The notes under the pieces were generated by a model that made no database searches, was not told the DNA's origin, and saw only the letters and a list, made by a program, of their open reading frames with translations. The translations under genes and the position numbers were made by a program. A stretch of DNA of 64,000 nt from Rutstroemia sp. NJR-2017a BVV2 (Eukaryota; Ascomycota; Leotiomycetes; Helotiales; Rutstroemiaceae), in the NCBI GenBank assembly GCA_002946415.1, contig NJPS01000017.1:1-64000 (forward strand). The letters run 5' to 3'. Positions 44,178-56,610 of this stretch are shown one piece after another. Position 1 is the first letter of the stretch; each line of letters begins with the position of its first letter.

Positions 44178-44375
44178 TGTGAGATTTTAGAGCTGAGAAT
44201 GCATGTGTATTGAACTATCTGCAGAACTAATTTACAGAGAAAACAGAGGGTTTATATCCTCTAGAAGGTGGCAATAATACGGAAATAACTGATGGTCTAG
44301 AATGCACTAAATTTGCCACTGTCGGAGTATATCCGACTACCTGTCGGAGTACCTCCGAATACCTTTATTTTCATA
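44178..44375 (-). repeat. Probable 3' LTR of a third Copia element
   Basis: Read on the minus strand it follows a purine tract (GCTGAAGGGGG) just after the RNase H end. It starts TGAAAATAAAGG, contains repeated CTCCGACAG blocks and a TATAAACCC promoter-like motif, and ends AATCTCACA. Length is about 198 bp. It is not RIP-mutated. The 5' partner LTR is not found in the window, so the boundaries are provisional. Confidence 0.45.
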
Positions 44376-46450
44376 TACCCCCTTCAGCTTGGATGCTCTG
44401 TATCTAAGTTGCTAGTTCTGTTAGTTCTTAAGTAATATCAACTAATCGTAGCTGTTTCACGAAGTTGGCATGCTTTTGAAGGGGCAGCAGCTTCGTAAAT
44501 CCATCTGCCACCATATCGGCGGTTGGGATCCAGTTGACGTTCAGGTTCTTTAATTGCACTTCTTACCTCAGCTAGTACAAATAGATATCGATATACTTCA
44601 ATTTGGTGGTTAATCGAGGTATCTCTTTATATAGAAGGCGAATAGTCTGCTGATTATCGCAGAAAATAGCTAATTCTCTCTCTAGATCGAATCCGATATT
44701 CTCGAACAGTCTCTTCTACTATATAAATTCTTTGGCTATAGAGGATAATACTAGAAGCTCTACTTCTATACTAGATATAGTCACTATTCATTACTTCGTT
44801 GCTTTATAGTAGATTACACCTCTATATAACTAAAAGCAAAATCCATTTGAGCTAAATCTTATAATTAGGTTGTTGCTGAATATAGCATTACTAGCTACTA
44901 TAAATATATACTTTTTATCGATTTTTCCATTGTAGGTTATAGCTAAGTTCTTTGTTGTAACAAGATATTGAAGATAGTAGTTAGTAGTATCAAAATGCTT
45001 TTGAGATAGATTTTGCTGAAACTCTACTAGCTTCGATATTACTTTTGCGATATTAGGCTATAAGATTATTACTATATAGATTAAAGATCCTATATAATTC
45101 TGATATACTTTAGTTTAAGATTCTGATACTATTTCTTTGTTCCTGACTAGTTTTTGTTGTAGTAGTAGGATTTTAGTATATTTGGAAGATTCGATATTAA
45201 AACGTTTTTAGATCTTTTGAATATAGGAATCCTAGATTAAGAAGAGCTTTTGTTCTTCTCTTTTCCAAACAATTCTAATTTCAAGAAAATAATTAATTTT
45301 TCCTATTACTCTGATTTCAAATCTCTATATTAGCTTATACTCGAATTCGTCTATTCTAGCTATATACTTTGGGTGATAAACTACTATAATATCGTCGATA
45401 TAGAAAAGTAATATTAGCTAATTATTTGTAAACAAGTAATTGATACCTGGAATTTGCAAAATATCTAGATCTTCAAGTACCGATACTAATAGCGAATACT
45501 ATAAATTAAATGATATTTTGAGACTATAAAGTACTCGATATACTATAAGGACTAGTCCTGACTTATCAAATCCTAGTAGAGCTTTATAGCAAATAGGTAG
45601 ATATAAGGTAGTATTAATAAATATATTGATAATATTATATTACTGTATATTTAGATCGAATACTACAATTATTACTATAATAGTATAGAAGGTTTAAGCT
45701 ACTAATATAGCTATATATATATCGTCTTCTGTATACTATAGGTTACCTCTTATATAAAATCTCATTTTAAATAAGTCGAGAAAACTATTAATATCGAATT
45801 TGTACTTTAATATCTATTTAAGTAGAAATAGAATATAATTATTTATAAGTTTGGGAATATACTCAAAAGTCCCTTTCCTTATTAATATCTCTAGCTCTCT
45901 TTCTGCTATTTTCCTCTATTCTGATATATATATATATTATATTGTTTCAGTCCAATTCTAAGATTCTAATAAAAACTGATTGCGATAGATTCTCTTATCT
46001 CTTGATAAGAGAAATATATTAAAGGTATAGTATAGTACTGAATATAAATTATAAGTTTGATATCCTTCTACTAGAATATTGAATTTATCGATTATATTAC
46101 TAATTTCAGAAGTTCTTAGAATAATACTACTAGTATTTAGAACCTTATTTATTAATTCTGTTTCAAGAATTATAGAATTTGAGTTAGAATCAGATTTAAT
46201 ATATAAATTTTCGGGTATTGGAAACTGATATTACTTTAGTTTAATTAGTTTAGACTATATATTATATAATCTTTCTAGACTCTGATTAGTTAAATTCTAT
46301 AGTTCTTAGTTATTTTCTATATTTTCATTAACTGAATCCTTACTTATTTTACTTAGTATAGATTCTGATTCTACTTCTTCTAGAGAATAAACTATCTCTA
46401 GTACTTCTATTATAATTATATCTTTGTTATAAATATTTATCTTCTGAGTT
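44376..46450 (-). mobile_element. Ty1/Copia remnant: reverse transcriptase and RNase H
   Basis: Many stops are present, but the minus-strand translation shows Copia order. A reverse-transcriptase start with an FKMRFYIRGNLQYTEDDIY-like block lies near 45,760, and the catalytic FYIDDII near 45,400. The RNase H end has LAIFCDNQQTIRLLYKE and LNVNWIPTADMVADGFTKLL at about 44,700-44,480. The last 170 bp before the LTR are almost free of RIP; decay starts sharply near 44,570. Integrase and gag are missing here. They may be truncated or may lie beyond the Gypsy element to the right, which would make this the outermost host of the nest. Confidence 0.65.
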
Positions 46451-47559
46451 ATATAGAAATAGTTAGGGTTTCGAGTACTAGAGATTGTAGTAATTAATAG
46501 TACTATTATAAGTTTATTATTGATAATAATTATATAGAGAATCGATCGTAATTGTAATAGTAGATAAATAAATAGTAATTATTATTAAGTACAAAGCTCT
46601 ATATACTAAGGAAAACTATCTAGTTATATAGATCTTCATTCTCTATTATCCTATTAGTTCTATCAATTCCTACTACTAAGATTACTGGAAACTACTAGAA
46701 TATTATATGATTCTAACTTAAGGTTCTACTAAAGATATTATTAATTACTCTAGTATCTATCTATTCCTAGATACTTTATTCCTATAGTACCGTTCCTTAT
46801 AAAGGTATATCGATAATCGTAGATACCTTTTTCCTATCTCTGTATTATAGGTATAGATATCTGAACTCTACTTTATTATATAATCTTTATATAACAGTTC
46901 GACCTTACCGAATAGTGGTTAGCTACTCTCTGAGTCTAAGGTCCTTAGGCTCTTATTCTAAGTATATTATAATATTATCTCCTTTCTAGTCTAGCATTAT
47001 CCCGATACTTATTATAATAGTATAAAGTATCTACTTAGGTTTTTAATAAATATCTCGCTCTTTTCTTCTTCATTATATCTAAGGAATTATCCAAATCCTC
47101 AAGAAGTTGTTATTTAATTTATCTTCGAACCAAAGAGAAAGGAAAGATAATATCGGTAAAGTATTCTTATTGTTCTGAGAAGAACCTAAAATATTATATT
47201 CTTTCTAGAACAGATCATTATAGGGAATATACCAAAAGTATTGGTTATGATTCTTATAATATATTTGGAACTTCTGTTTCTTTCTGGATAGCAATATAGT
47301 GTGAAGAGGTTTGCTTAGAGGCCGAGAAAGAAGAAACTATAGCGAAGATTCTTCGTTTAAAGAAATAGTAGCGAAAACTAAAGGAGAAAGCTGGAAAAAT
47401 ATTATAATATAATCTATATACAATAGATATACTAAAAGAGTTTGAAAAGAAAGAGAGGTTAGAAAAGGAATAAATTAAGTAAACCGAATAAACTCTTTAA
47501 GTATCTAGTTTTTCCAAGATCGATCTTTCGATCTTCGAGCTTTTTTCGATAAGTGATTC
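46451..47559. mobile_element. Decayed repeat: Gypsy 3' end and another transposon tail
   Basis: AT-rich, full of TATA steps. The minus strand beyond the chromodomain should hold the Gypsy 3' tail and LTR, but no LTR pair can be defined without its partner. On the plus strand at about 47,290-47,520 a Lys/Glu-rich coiled segment (KILRLKK, KLKEKAGKIL, EFEKKERLEKE) resembles the C-terminal coil of Pogo/Fot-type DDE transposases. That reading is weak. Confidence 0.35.
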
Positions 47560-48271
47560 TGAACTAGCTATTTGATTGGAAGTCGAGGATTCCTTAGATA
47601 GAATTTCTCCAAATCTTGTAGATAGTTCAGGTTCTTGATTGGTTTCTATATATTTTCCGAGTATAGGTATTCTTCCTATTTGATTAAATAATAAAGCTTT
47701 TCTCTAATATATTTTTGATCTAATATCTCTTCAACTTTATATTCAGTATTTAGGTTAACTAGTTCAATTTCGGTATAAAATATATTTGGTGTTCCTAGTA
47801 ATACTGGTTCTAAAAGTGAAATATAAAATACCGAGTATATATTCATTGTTTTTAGTAATTCGAGGCGATAGTTAATTAGTTCAATTACTTTAATGATTTT
47901 GAAGAGTCCTAGTTTCTTATAATCCAGTTTATTGTTTAATCTTTTTATATTAATATTTCGTCTAAAAAGATAAACTTTATCTTCCTTCTTAAATATTGGT
48001 TCTATACTATACTTTGTATTATAGTAGTATACTATCTATTATACTATAAACTTGATATCAAGTGATAATTATTTATATAGATTCCTGAGATCTTCTACTT
48101 TCGTTATTGCTATATCTGATTTTGCTATATCTAGTAACTATATATTATATACTTTGGGTTCGAAGCTAAAATTGGTATATACCGGTATTATATTTATAGT
48201 AGTTACCTCTATAGTATTATAAGCAAACTGTATAAGTAGTAGTAATTCTACCTAATTATCTTATCTGTAAT
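47560..48271 (-). mobile_element. Gypsy element: integrase C-terminus and chromodomain
   Basis: Minus-strand translation with RIP stops reads the end of a Ty3/Gypsy integrase: QFAYNTIEVTTIN near 48,210, KEDKVYLFRRNINIKRLNNK near 47,960, LDYKKLGLFKIIKVIELINY and a block like FYISLLEPVLLG. A chromodomain follows: YKVEEILDQKYIREKLYYLI, then SENI..PIKNL. Chromodomain Gypsy elements target heterochromatin. The segment stops at the target duplication GTAAT (48267-48271) where Copia copy I has inserted, and continues at 54421. Confidence 0.75.
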
Positions 48272-48642
48272 TGTCGGAACATCGGTGCTTCGGCCAGGCA
48301 ATGGCCGCACGGGCCATCATGCCTCAGGCATAAAGCGTACCCCATCAAAATGGCTGCATGCATTTTAGGTCGCTGCATGCCTACCTATGCATCTGCATAT
48401 GCCGAAGCTGGAGTACTGGAGAGTATTAAAAGGAGCTTCGGAGTGCACTTATTATATACTATAAATAAGCCATTGTACGGCCAGTTAGTTGTAGAAGAAT
48501 AAGACGATTTTACCCATTGATATAAGCTGGCCATTGTGCGCTCAGCCTAGTGTCCCGGGTAAACGTCGGCACAAGTTCACGTGATTTTGTTGGATCTTCC
48601 CCCTTTTGAGTATATTACTTTTATTAGAAGGTTCAACCAATA
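48272..48642 (+). repeat. Copia copy I 5' LTR (little RIP)
   Basis: It starts TGTCGGAACATCGG and ends GGTTCAACCAATA. It retains GC-rich stretches (GGCCGCACGGGCCATCATGC, CTGCATGCATTTTAGGTCGC). It is closer to the 3' LTR of copy II than to its own partner at 54045. Confidence 0.9.
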
Positions 48643-51600
48643 CTGATCAATAGTTGATCCTATTGATATCACTGTATACTTCGGTCGTTGGTCAAGTGTC
48701 CTCCTCAACTGTAGACCAGCAAGGTACCCCGATTCGTATATAGTAACCTATATCTATAATAGTATCCCAAGACTATATCCCTGAAGGATGGAGTTAGTAT
48801 GTAATTAATACTATACTGCTCTACAAGGACTACGATTTCTCAGATAAGTTATTCTGTATGAAGACTACTGTTACTACCTATATTATCCAATTTATTATAT
48901 AGACTATATAAGTAAAAGAAACTAACTATAATCTATAGATTGTATACTATAATGATTTCGAAGAATGGATAAAAGAGTTATTTGTTTTAGCTAGTATAGT
49001 ATTCCTCTGTCAACTATAAATATATATAATAGAATGAAGAGTATTTGTTCAAGATATTATTAGAGGCAGATTATATACTAAGGTCTTTATAGTACTTCTT
49101 AGGGAAGAGAAACTCTATAAATGAATAGAAGAGGAGTTCTAGTAACTTGGGACCTACTGTAGATCTCCTAAAGTAAAGGCTTTAGGTAAGCAAACTAGTC
49201 TCCTTCGACCTATAGTAGAAGTACTGTAGACCTCTTCCATAGCTCTAGATGTGGACCGAAACCTGCTAAAGCGGTAAGAGGCCAAGAAACCGGTATATAT
49301 ACCAGAAATTGGCAGGGAAGCCCAGGTTCAGTATCTTACCCCTATTTGGAATCCTTCTAGCTGTATCAGTAGTATCCTATATCTTGCTTTAGATTCCGCA
49401 ATCATTACTATACAGGACCCCTCGGTATATAGCAAGCAGCTAAGTAATCTATATAAGCTCTTAAATGACGACCGGAAAAAGTATAATAGTGAAATATACG
49501 AAGTGATCGATATCAAGCTCAGAATCTTCTAGGACTATTATACAAAAGCAGGCTTATCTCTAGAAATATATATCTTCGGATTCTTATCTATTTTAAGAGA
49601 TCGGGTATTGGATTACTTCTTTAATCAGATCTTAGAGAGAAACTTCTTTTTTTGTATAATATAAGATATGATCTAGGAGTACTTCGAGATAAGCGAACGA
49701 AAGTAGATTTATTTATCTGAGTAGAGGTCTATTATATATCAAAGTATACAATAGCAATACTCTAATAAGACTAAGCTATAATACCTAGAACTACTCTTTG
49801 ATAAAATCTATACTTTATAGAAGAGCTTGTTATATAAGTATCAGAATAAGTATAATCTACAGAATCAAGTTCTCAATATATACTAAGATATACCTAATTG
49901 TAGCTTTATACTATATAAGCTATTAGATACCTTTGAGTTAGTATACTTAGATCTATATAACTCTATTACTATTACTATATATAACTATCAGCAATCTACT
50001 ATATTCGTTACAGATAAGCAGTATTAGGTTAACCGAAAATATGAAGATTCTTATACCCGTTACAGTTGTAATACTCTATAATAGTCCTTTATTCGAGGAA
50101 GGTGGACTATAAGAATACAAATACCTTGTAAATATCTAGGATAATCTAGAAAGAAGTACTTTATATATAAAAAGGAAGGATACTAGTCTATAAACTATCC
50201 TAGTACAGAAGTAAAGAAAGTATTTGACGATTATAAAGAGCAACTAATAGTAGAAGAAAGCTTAAGCGATAGTAAAGTAGAGTAGTATATCTAGTACAAA
50301 GAAGAGCAACAAGAAGAAGAAATACTAGAAGATTAAAGAGGAATTATATATAAGTAGATACTTACAGAGCTTAGCCTAATCGATAGCTAGTAGATAATTA
50401 GTATATTTCTTGACTAAAGCACTATATACCTCTTTATATAAGAGGACTTAAAGCTATCTCAAGTATAGTACAAAGAGATCTTTATCTTTGAGGAACGATA
50501 CTCTATAGCCAAGTTCCAGGAGATTATACCGGATAGTGAAGTATCTGGTATCTCTATAGTAGGAGAACCTTAATTTCAAGTACTATAGCGAGAAGATCCC
50601 AGTATTGTACTTATCTAAGTAGATAACAAGGACTATATAATCTACTTCGGGAAAGGAATAACAAGTATTAAAAGTACTATTGTTATTAGTATACTAGTAG
50701 GTACAATTATCTTCTATATTGTTATAGCTAATACTCTCTTTCTCTACTATATCCAGGATATAGATAAGATGAATATACAGTTTGATAACTTATATAATGT
50801 CCTTGTATAAGGAGATAATATTATCTCTATTATCTGGAAATAGGGATATCCTTGGATATTTCTAAAGAAAGAGGAAGCAATTATATAAACCTATATAATA
50901 GAAAAAGAGCTGAAATAGTTATATCGATATTTCGGATACCTATCTGTATATAAGCTATTACTATTGCTAGAGAAAATAAGGTAAGAGGATATTAATATAT
51001 ATATACTAGAATACCTTACCAAGTACTACAGGTACTACTAGTTATATACCAAATTACCAGGTAGGTTCAAATTTACAATCAAGAACAATATCGACTTCAA
51101 CTATACTATTATTGTCGATATTATATATTTAGGAGATATACTAGTACTTCACCTTATAGACGAAGCAATAGTATTTAATATAGTATACTTCTTAAAGAAT
51201 ATCTCAGCAAAAACTATATAGAATACTATATATATATACTAGATTGATATATACCAAAGACTACCAAATTATATTATATATGATACAAGAACTAACTTTG
51301 TATCTAATAAGTTCCAGCAAAATATATATACTATAGGTTCCGAAGTGAAGGAGATATTAATCGAAGTATATAATAGTATAGGTAAGATTGAATACTACTA
51401 TATTTCTTTTCGATAAATATACGAGATTTTGAGTAAAGAACTGTAGGATAAGTAGATCTCCCAAGATAATATACTATAAATAGTTATTAAAGCAATCAAT
51501 GATATAGTAGATCTGGATAGACTAGTACTTACTCTCTTAGTCTTCGGTACCTACCTCCGGCTCAACTATCAATCAATCCTATTACTATCTATATATATAC

Positions 51601-54044
51601 AAGCTAAGGTAGTTGAAAAGGTAATAGCAGAAGTATATAAGTACAATACTTAACGATAAATAAAAGATACTCTAGAAGCTAGAAATAGATTAAGAATATT
51701 AGAGCTAATTAACCTCCTCCTGTAATCGGATATATATATATACCGAGAAAAGGGCGGATAGACTGGACTATATAAGCTTATCGATATAGAAGGAGAAGAT
51801 AGGATTATATAGATATTAGTAGGTCCAACCTATTTTAGAATAATATCTATTAAACCCTTCTATTTAGAAAAGCTTTTAGAATACCAAATTGAAACCGAAC
51901 TCTCTCTTACTTAGTATAACTACAAAAAAGACAGTATAATAGTTCCCTAGAAGCTGATCTTGTAGGTTATTATCCTATTCCGATATATAGAAGTGTTCTT
52001 GATAAAGAAGGAGTAAAGTGACTATAATCTAGTATAGCAACTATATATATAAGGTACTATTACTATAATAGAAGTACTCTTCGAGTTCTCTCAATAGATA
52101 GAAATTGATAGCTTGATTACTTATAGTATCTTCGAAATAATATAGTATAATCCAATTATATATAAGGGATATATCTTTAATACCAGATTAATCAATAAGG
52201 TGAAGGGCAAAATAATATCAGCTCTGTATAAGAAGAGTAAGCTCGTAGTATAAGGGTATAATAACTAAGGCAAAAAGAGTATTCTTATATAAGTACCTAT
52301 AGTACAGAGATCAAGTCAATATCTGCTAGAAATATTAGTCCCTATACTCCAAATACAAAGGATGAGAGTAAGTATATATAATATTATATAAGTATACTTA
52401 TAATCGACTACCAAACTAGTTTGTATAATTATTACTAGGTTACTAAGGTAGATCGAATACTAGTACCCTAAAGGAATAATAATGATTATCCACAAACCCC
52501 TATATAGTATAGCAGAAGCAGGTATATATTGGTGGGTTATATACTATATATACTACTGTGAGAAGCTCGATATAGAAATATCCTTGTATAATCTATACCT
52601 CTTAATTACTACTATATAAGATATATTTGCGGTAGTTGCCTTACAAACCGATAATATATTTATTCTAGGAAGTGAAGTATTCTATAATAAGGAAGTATAA
52701 GAGTTAAAGAGAGCTAGTTTTCTCGCAAAGCTAGTAGAAGTATTTATATCTATAAATTTCTTAACTTTCAACAGATACTATCTAATTCAAGAAAGGGATA
52801 AGCTATTGATTATATAGAAGAGATAAGGTTAGAAGATTAAGATAGTTAAGCTAGTATCTAAGTAGTATATAAATAACTATTGCGAGTAATATACTAGAGG
52901 TATTTACTTCTTAAGTATATACTAGCTAGAAACTAGTTTCGACTTTTCGGTTGTAGCTTAATATCAGGAACTTACAGATGATAATATACAAGTACTTAAT
53001 AAGTATCTCTAGTAACAAATAGATAACCCGGAAAGAGGACTATATTATATATTGCTGAATCTGAGTTATATTAAGCTCTTTATATATATTGATGGCTTGT
53101 TTGCTAATAATAAGGACTTTAGCTCGCAAATAAGGTTCGTTATTTTTATAGTAACTGAAGAGTATATAGCCGAAGTATTTAAGATAAAAGGTAATCTCGT
53201 ATATTGAAGCAGTATTAAGAACAAATATATAATTAGAAGTGTCTTTGCTTCCGAGATCTATATAATAGTTATTAGTATCGATATAGCTATTATTATAAGC
53301 TAAATATTTGGTACAATCCTAAAGTAGCTATACCTATTAGTACTACTAACTGTAGTATATATTGATTTGTATAACTTGTATGACTATCTAGTTAAGTTTA
53401 GGATAACTAAAGAGAAGTATTTAATAATCGATATTATAGTATTACAATAATCGTATAAATAACGAGAGCTAGCTGAAGTATAATAGATCAAAGGAGATAA
53501 TAATCTAGCTAATACTATAACGAAAGCAATTCTAAACAAAGTACTCGAGAAGATACTAAACGATAATAAGCTTACTATATATATAGAAGGATAGGTAGTC
53601 CGAAAAGAGAAGTAATATTGAAGAAGGAGGATTTCTTATATTTTTCCTTATTTCTTTGAATTCATTTATTTTTAGTTAGGATAATATCGGAGATTTTAAA
53701 GTTTAAGTTTTTGTTTCTATAGCAATACTATATAAAATCGATATTTTTAAGAATACTCTTAGAGATGGATATAAGCAACAAAGGATATACGAAAAGGAAG
53801 AATGGAATTTTAAAAGTCGATATTTGATATATACTAAATACAAGTTTAAAAAGAATATATAAGGAGCTTTTTAGTTTTATAGCGATAGTAACTATTATTT
53901 CAATAATTTTGGGCGCAATTAGTTATAGACAAAATAGGAGGGCAGAAGGGATCAAATATAAGCTTATAGCTAAAGCCTACTTACCTAAGTAGTATATTAT
54001 ATATATATATAATATATATAGACCGAAAAAGAAAAAGTTACTAA

Positions 54045-54415
54045 TATCGGAATATCGGTACTTCGGCTAGATAATGGCTGTATAGGCTATTATATCTTAG
54101 ATATAAAGTATACCTTATCAAAATAGTTATATATATTTTAGATCGCTATATATCTACCTATATATCTATATATACCGAAGCTGGAGTACCGGAGAGTATT
54201 AAAAGGAGCTTCGGAGTATACTTATTATATACTATAAATAAGCTATTATATGGCCAGTTAGTTGTAGAAGAATAAGACGATTTTACCTATTGATATAAGC
54301 TAGCTATTGTGTACTTAGCTTAGTATCCCGGGTAAATATCAGTATAAGTTTATATAACCTTGTTGGATCTTCCCTCTTTTGAGTATATTACTTTTATTAA
54401 AAGGTCCAACCAATA
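54045..54415 (+). repeat. Copia copy I 3' LTR (heavy RIP)
   Basis: The same 371-bp length; it starts TATCGGAATATCGG and ends GGTCCAACCAATA. Most CA/TG sites of the other copies have become TA. It is preceded by the purine tract GACCGAAAAAGAAAAAG. Confidence 0.9.
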
Positions 54416-54420
54416 GTAAT

Positions 54421-55276
54421 TAATATAATATCTTAAATATTGTTCTATAGTCTAGTTCAACTATTCTATCTAACTATCTATTTGTAGATAGAATACTATC
54501 GAGAGCTTTCTCTTGATTTCTAGTAAAACTATAAATATTTACTAGAATTTCGAGGTAAAAAGCTTATCTTAGTCTGAGATAATTTCGATAGGTACTCTAT
54601 ATATACTAGCTACTATTTTTAGAAATATATAGACTAAATCCTCAACTATACTACTTTCTTTATATAGAATTATATATCCAAACTTTGTTAATTGATCTAT
54701 TATAATTAGGATAAAGTTATATATTACTTTTGTTATTAGATCTTTTGAGAATAATAGTTTAACTATAAAGTTTTATATAATAGACCTCTATAGCTAAGTA
54801 GGTATATCCGGAATTTTGAATTAGCTATATAGAATATACTATAAGATCTTATTCTATATATAGATATTATAGTTTCTGATAACTTCCTTAATTATCTTCC
54901 TTATTTACAGAAAATATAAGTTTGCCTTAATTTTTGCAAATATCTTGGTGATTTCTTGATATCCATAAGTTAGAAACTTATATTATTCTTAAATAAATTA
55001 TTTTATCAAGATCGAAGAGATATATATCTTTCTATAGAAGTATATAACTTTGTCCTTGATTATAAATCCTTTATTTAGTTATTCTAGTATTTATTTCGTA
55101 GTGGAATCATTTCTATAATACTCTTGTACTTATTTCTCCAAATAGTTATTACAAAGTGATATTATTATAGCTAATTAGACTAAGTTGAATACCAACGAAT
55201 ATCCATTCTAGCAAAGTATAATATATAATTTATATATTTTATTCTCTAAGTATTCCGGTTTCTTACTAAATATATT
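54421..55276 (-). mobile_element. Gypsy element: integrase core
   Basis: Minus-strand reading shows the zinc-binding and catalytic integrase regions: YGYQEITKIFAKIKANLYF, FIVKLLFSKDLITKV, IDQLTKFGYIILYKESS and IEIISDQDKLFTSKF (the second catalytic Asp block), ending in a segment like TIEQYLRYYIN. Joined across the GTAAT duplication, the frame continues into the segment at 48271. The right edge is the ATATT duplication (55272-55276) of Copia copy II. Confidence 0.8.
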
Positions 55277-55647
55277 TGTTGGTTGGACCTTCTAATAAAA
55301 GTAATATGCTCAAAAGGGGGAAGATCCAACAAGGTCACGTGAACTTATGCCGATGTTTACCCGGGACACTAGGCTGAGCGCACAATGGCCAGCTTATGTC
55401 AATGGGTAAAATCGTCTTATTCTTCTACAACTAACTGGCCGTACAATGGCTTATTTATGGTACATAATAAGTGCACTCCGAAGCTCCTTTTAATACTCTC
55501 CGGTACTCCAGCTTCGGCATATGCAGATATATAGGTAGGTATGCAGCGACCTAAAATGCATGCAGCTATTTTGATGGGGTACGCTTTATGCCTGAGGCAT
55601 GATGGCCCGTGCGGCCATTGCCTGGCCGAAGCACCGATGTTCCGACA
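55277..55647 (-). repeat. Copia copy II 3' LTR (little RIP)
   Basis: 371 bp, on plus strand from TGTTGGTTGGACC to ATGTTCCGACA. Nearly identical to the LTR at 48272 by eye. TG..CA ends are intact. Confidence 0.9.
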
Positions 55648-55933
55648 TTGGCAACTTTTTCTTTTTCGGCCTGTGCATATTATATGCGTACATGATATGC
55701 TGCTTAGGTAAGCGGGCTTTAGCTATAAGCTCATATTTGATCCCTTTTGCCCTCCTATTTTGCCTACAACCAGTTGCGCCCAAAATTGTTGAAATAATAG
55801 TTGCTGTCGCTATGAAACTAAGAAGCTCTTTATATATTCTTTTTAAGCTTGTACTTAGTGTATATCGAGTATCGACTCTTAAAATTCTATTCTTCTTTTT
55901 CGTATATCCTTCGTTGCTTGTGTCCATCTCCAA
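55586..55933 (-). CDS. Additional ORF between RNase H and 3' LTR of Copia II
   Basis: 115 codons without a stop on the minus strand, starting LEMDTSNEGYTKKKNRILRV and running across the purine tract into the LTR. A basic N-terminal half is followed by one hydrophobic segment (FIATATIISTILGATG), then basic residues. In copy I the aligned stretch (about 53,760-54,050) is RIP-damaged but recognisable. Typical Copia elements end shortly after RNase H, so this is either a third small ORF or an untranslated leader that happens to be open. There is no known domain. Confidence 0.4.
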   Translation of the reverse strand: MEMDTSNEGYTKKKNRILRVDTRYTLSTSLKRIYKELLSFIATATIISTILGATGCRQNRRAKGIKYELIAKARLPKQHIMYAYNMHRPKKKKLPMSEHRCFGQAMAARAIMPQA

Positions 55934-56205
55934 GGGTGTTCTTAAAAGTGTCGATTTTGTATGGTGTTGCTGTGGAAACGAAAACTTAAACTTTAAAATC
56001 TCCGGTATTGTCCTGACTAAAAATAAGTGAATTCAAGGAAATAAGGAAAAATATAAGGAATCCTCCTCCTCCGATACTACTTCTCTTTTCGGACTACCTA
56101 TCCTTCTATACGTACGGTAAGCTCGTTGTTGTTTAGTGCCTTCTTGAGCGCTTTGTTTGGAGTTGCTTTCGTTATAGTATTAGCTGGATTGTTATCTCCT
56201 TTGAT

Positions 56206-56610
56206 CTATCGTACTTCAGCTAGCTCTTGCCGTTCGTATGATTGTTGTAATGCTATAATATCGATTATTAAACGCTTCTCTTTAGTCGTCCCAAGCTTGA
56301 CTAGGCAGTTGTACAAGCTGTACGAATCGGTGCATACCACAGTTGGTAGTGCTGGCAGGTATAGCTGCTTTAGGATCGTACCGAGCGTTTGGCTCATAAC
56401 GATGGCCATATCGACGCCAGCGACCATTACGTAGATCTCGGAAGCAAGGACGCTTCTGGTCATATGTTTGCTCTTAGTACTGCTCCAATGCACGAGGTTG
56501 CCTCTCATCTTGAATGCTTCGGCTGTATGCTCTTCGGTTGCTATAAAAATGACGAACCCTATTTGCGAGCTAAGGTCCTTATTGTTGGCAAACGAGCCAT
56601 CAATGTACAC
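56206..56610 (-). CDS. Copia RNase H domain, stop-free
   Basis: 134 residues: YIDGSFANNKDLSSQIGFVI, TRSVLASEIYVMVAGVDMA, VVCTDSYSLYNCLVKLGTT and EKRLIIDIIALQQSYERQE. This is the RNase H end of a Copia Pol protein (catalytic Asp in YIDGS, Glu in ASEIY, Asp in CTDS). Its intact frame contrasts with the many stops in the rest of the element. Confidence 0.85.
   Translation of the reverse strand: MYIDGSFANNKDLSSQIGFVIFIATEEHTAEAFKMRGNLVHWSSTKSKHMTRSVLASEIYVMVAGVDMAIVMSQTLGTILKQLYLPALPTVVCTDSYSLYNCLVKLGTTKEKRLIIDIIALQQSYERQELAEVR

Larger units (their letters stand above)
48272..54415 (+). mobile_element. Ty1/Copia retrotransposon copy I, 6144 bp
   Basis: Complete by structure: 371-bp LTRs at both ends, flanked by GTAAT at 48267-48271 and 54416-54420. 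Plus-strand remnants in Copia order: gag about 48,790-50,330 with a decayed zinc knuckle near 50,150; integrase about 50,600-51,600 with GDNIISII and YRYFGYLSVYKLLLLLE; reverse transcriptase about 52,070-52,800; RNase H 53,030-53,560 (ASEIYIIV, FVIFIVTEEY). A short additional frame with a hydrophobic segment lies before the 3' LTR. All coding parts are full of stops, with TA-rich decay typical of RIP. The 5' LTR escaped most of it. Confidence 0.9.

Noticed and set aside
49328..49516. Minus ORF of 62 aa, similar to the plus ORF at 60176-60364
   Set aside because: Both are antisense to the gag region of the two Copia copies; their similarity only reflects the repeated element.
55599..56030. Plus ORF of 143 aa with hydrophobic segments
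   Set aside because: Antisense to the 3' end and LTR of Copia copy II; the minus-strand frame is supported by the element's orientation.
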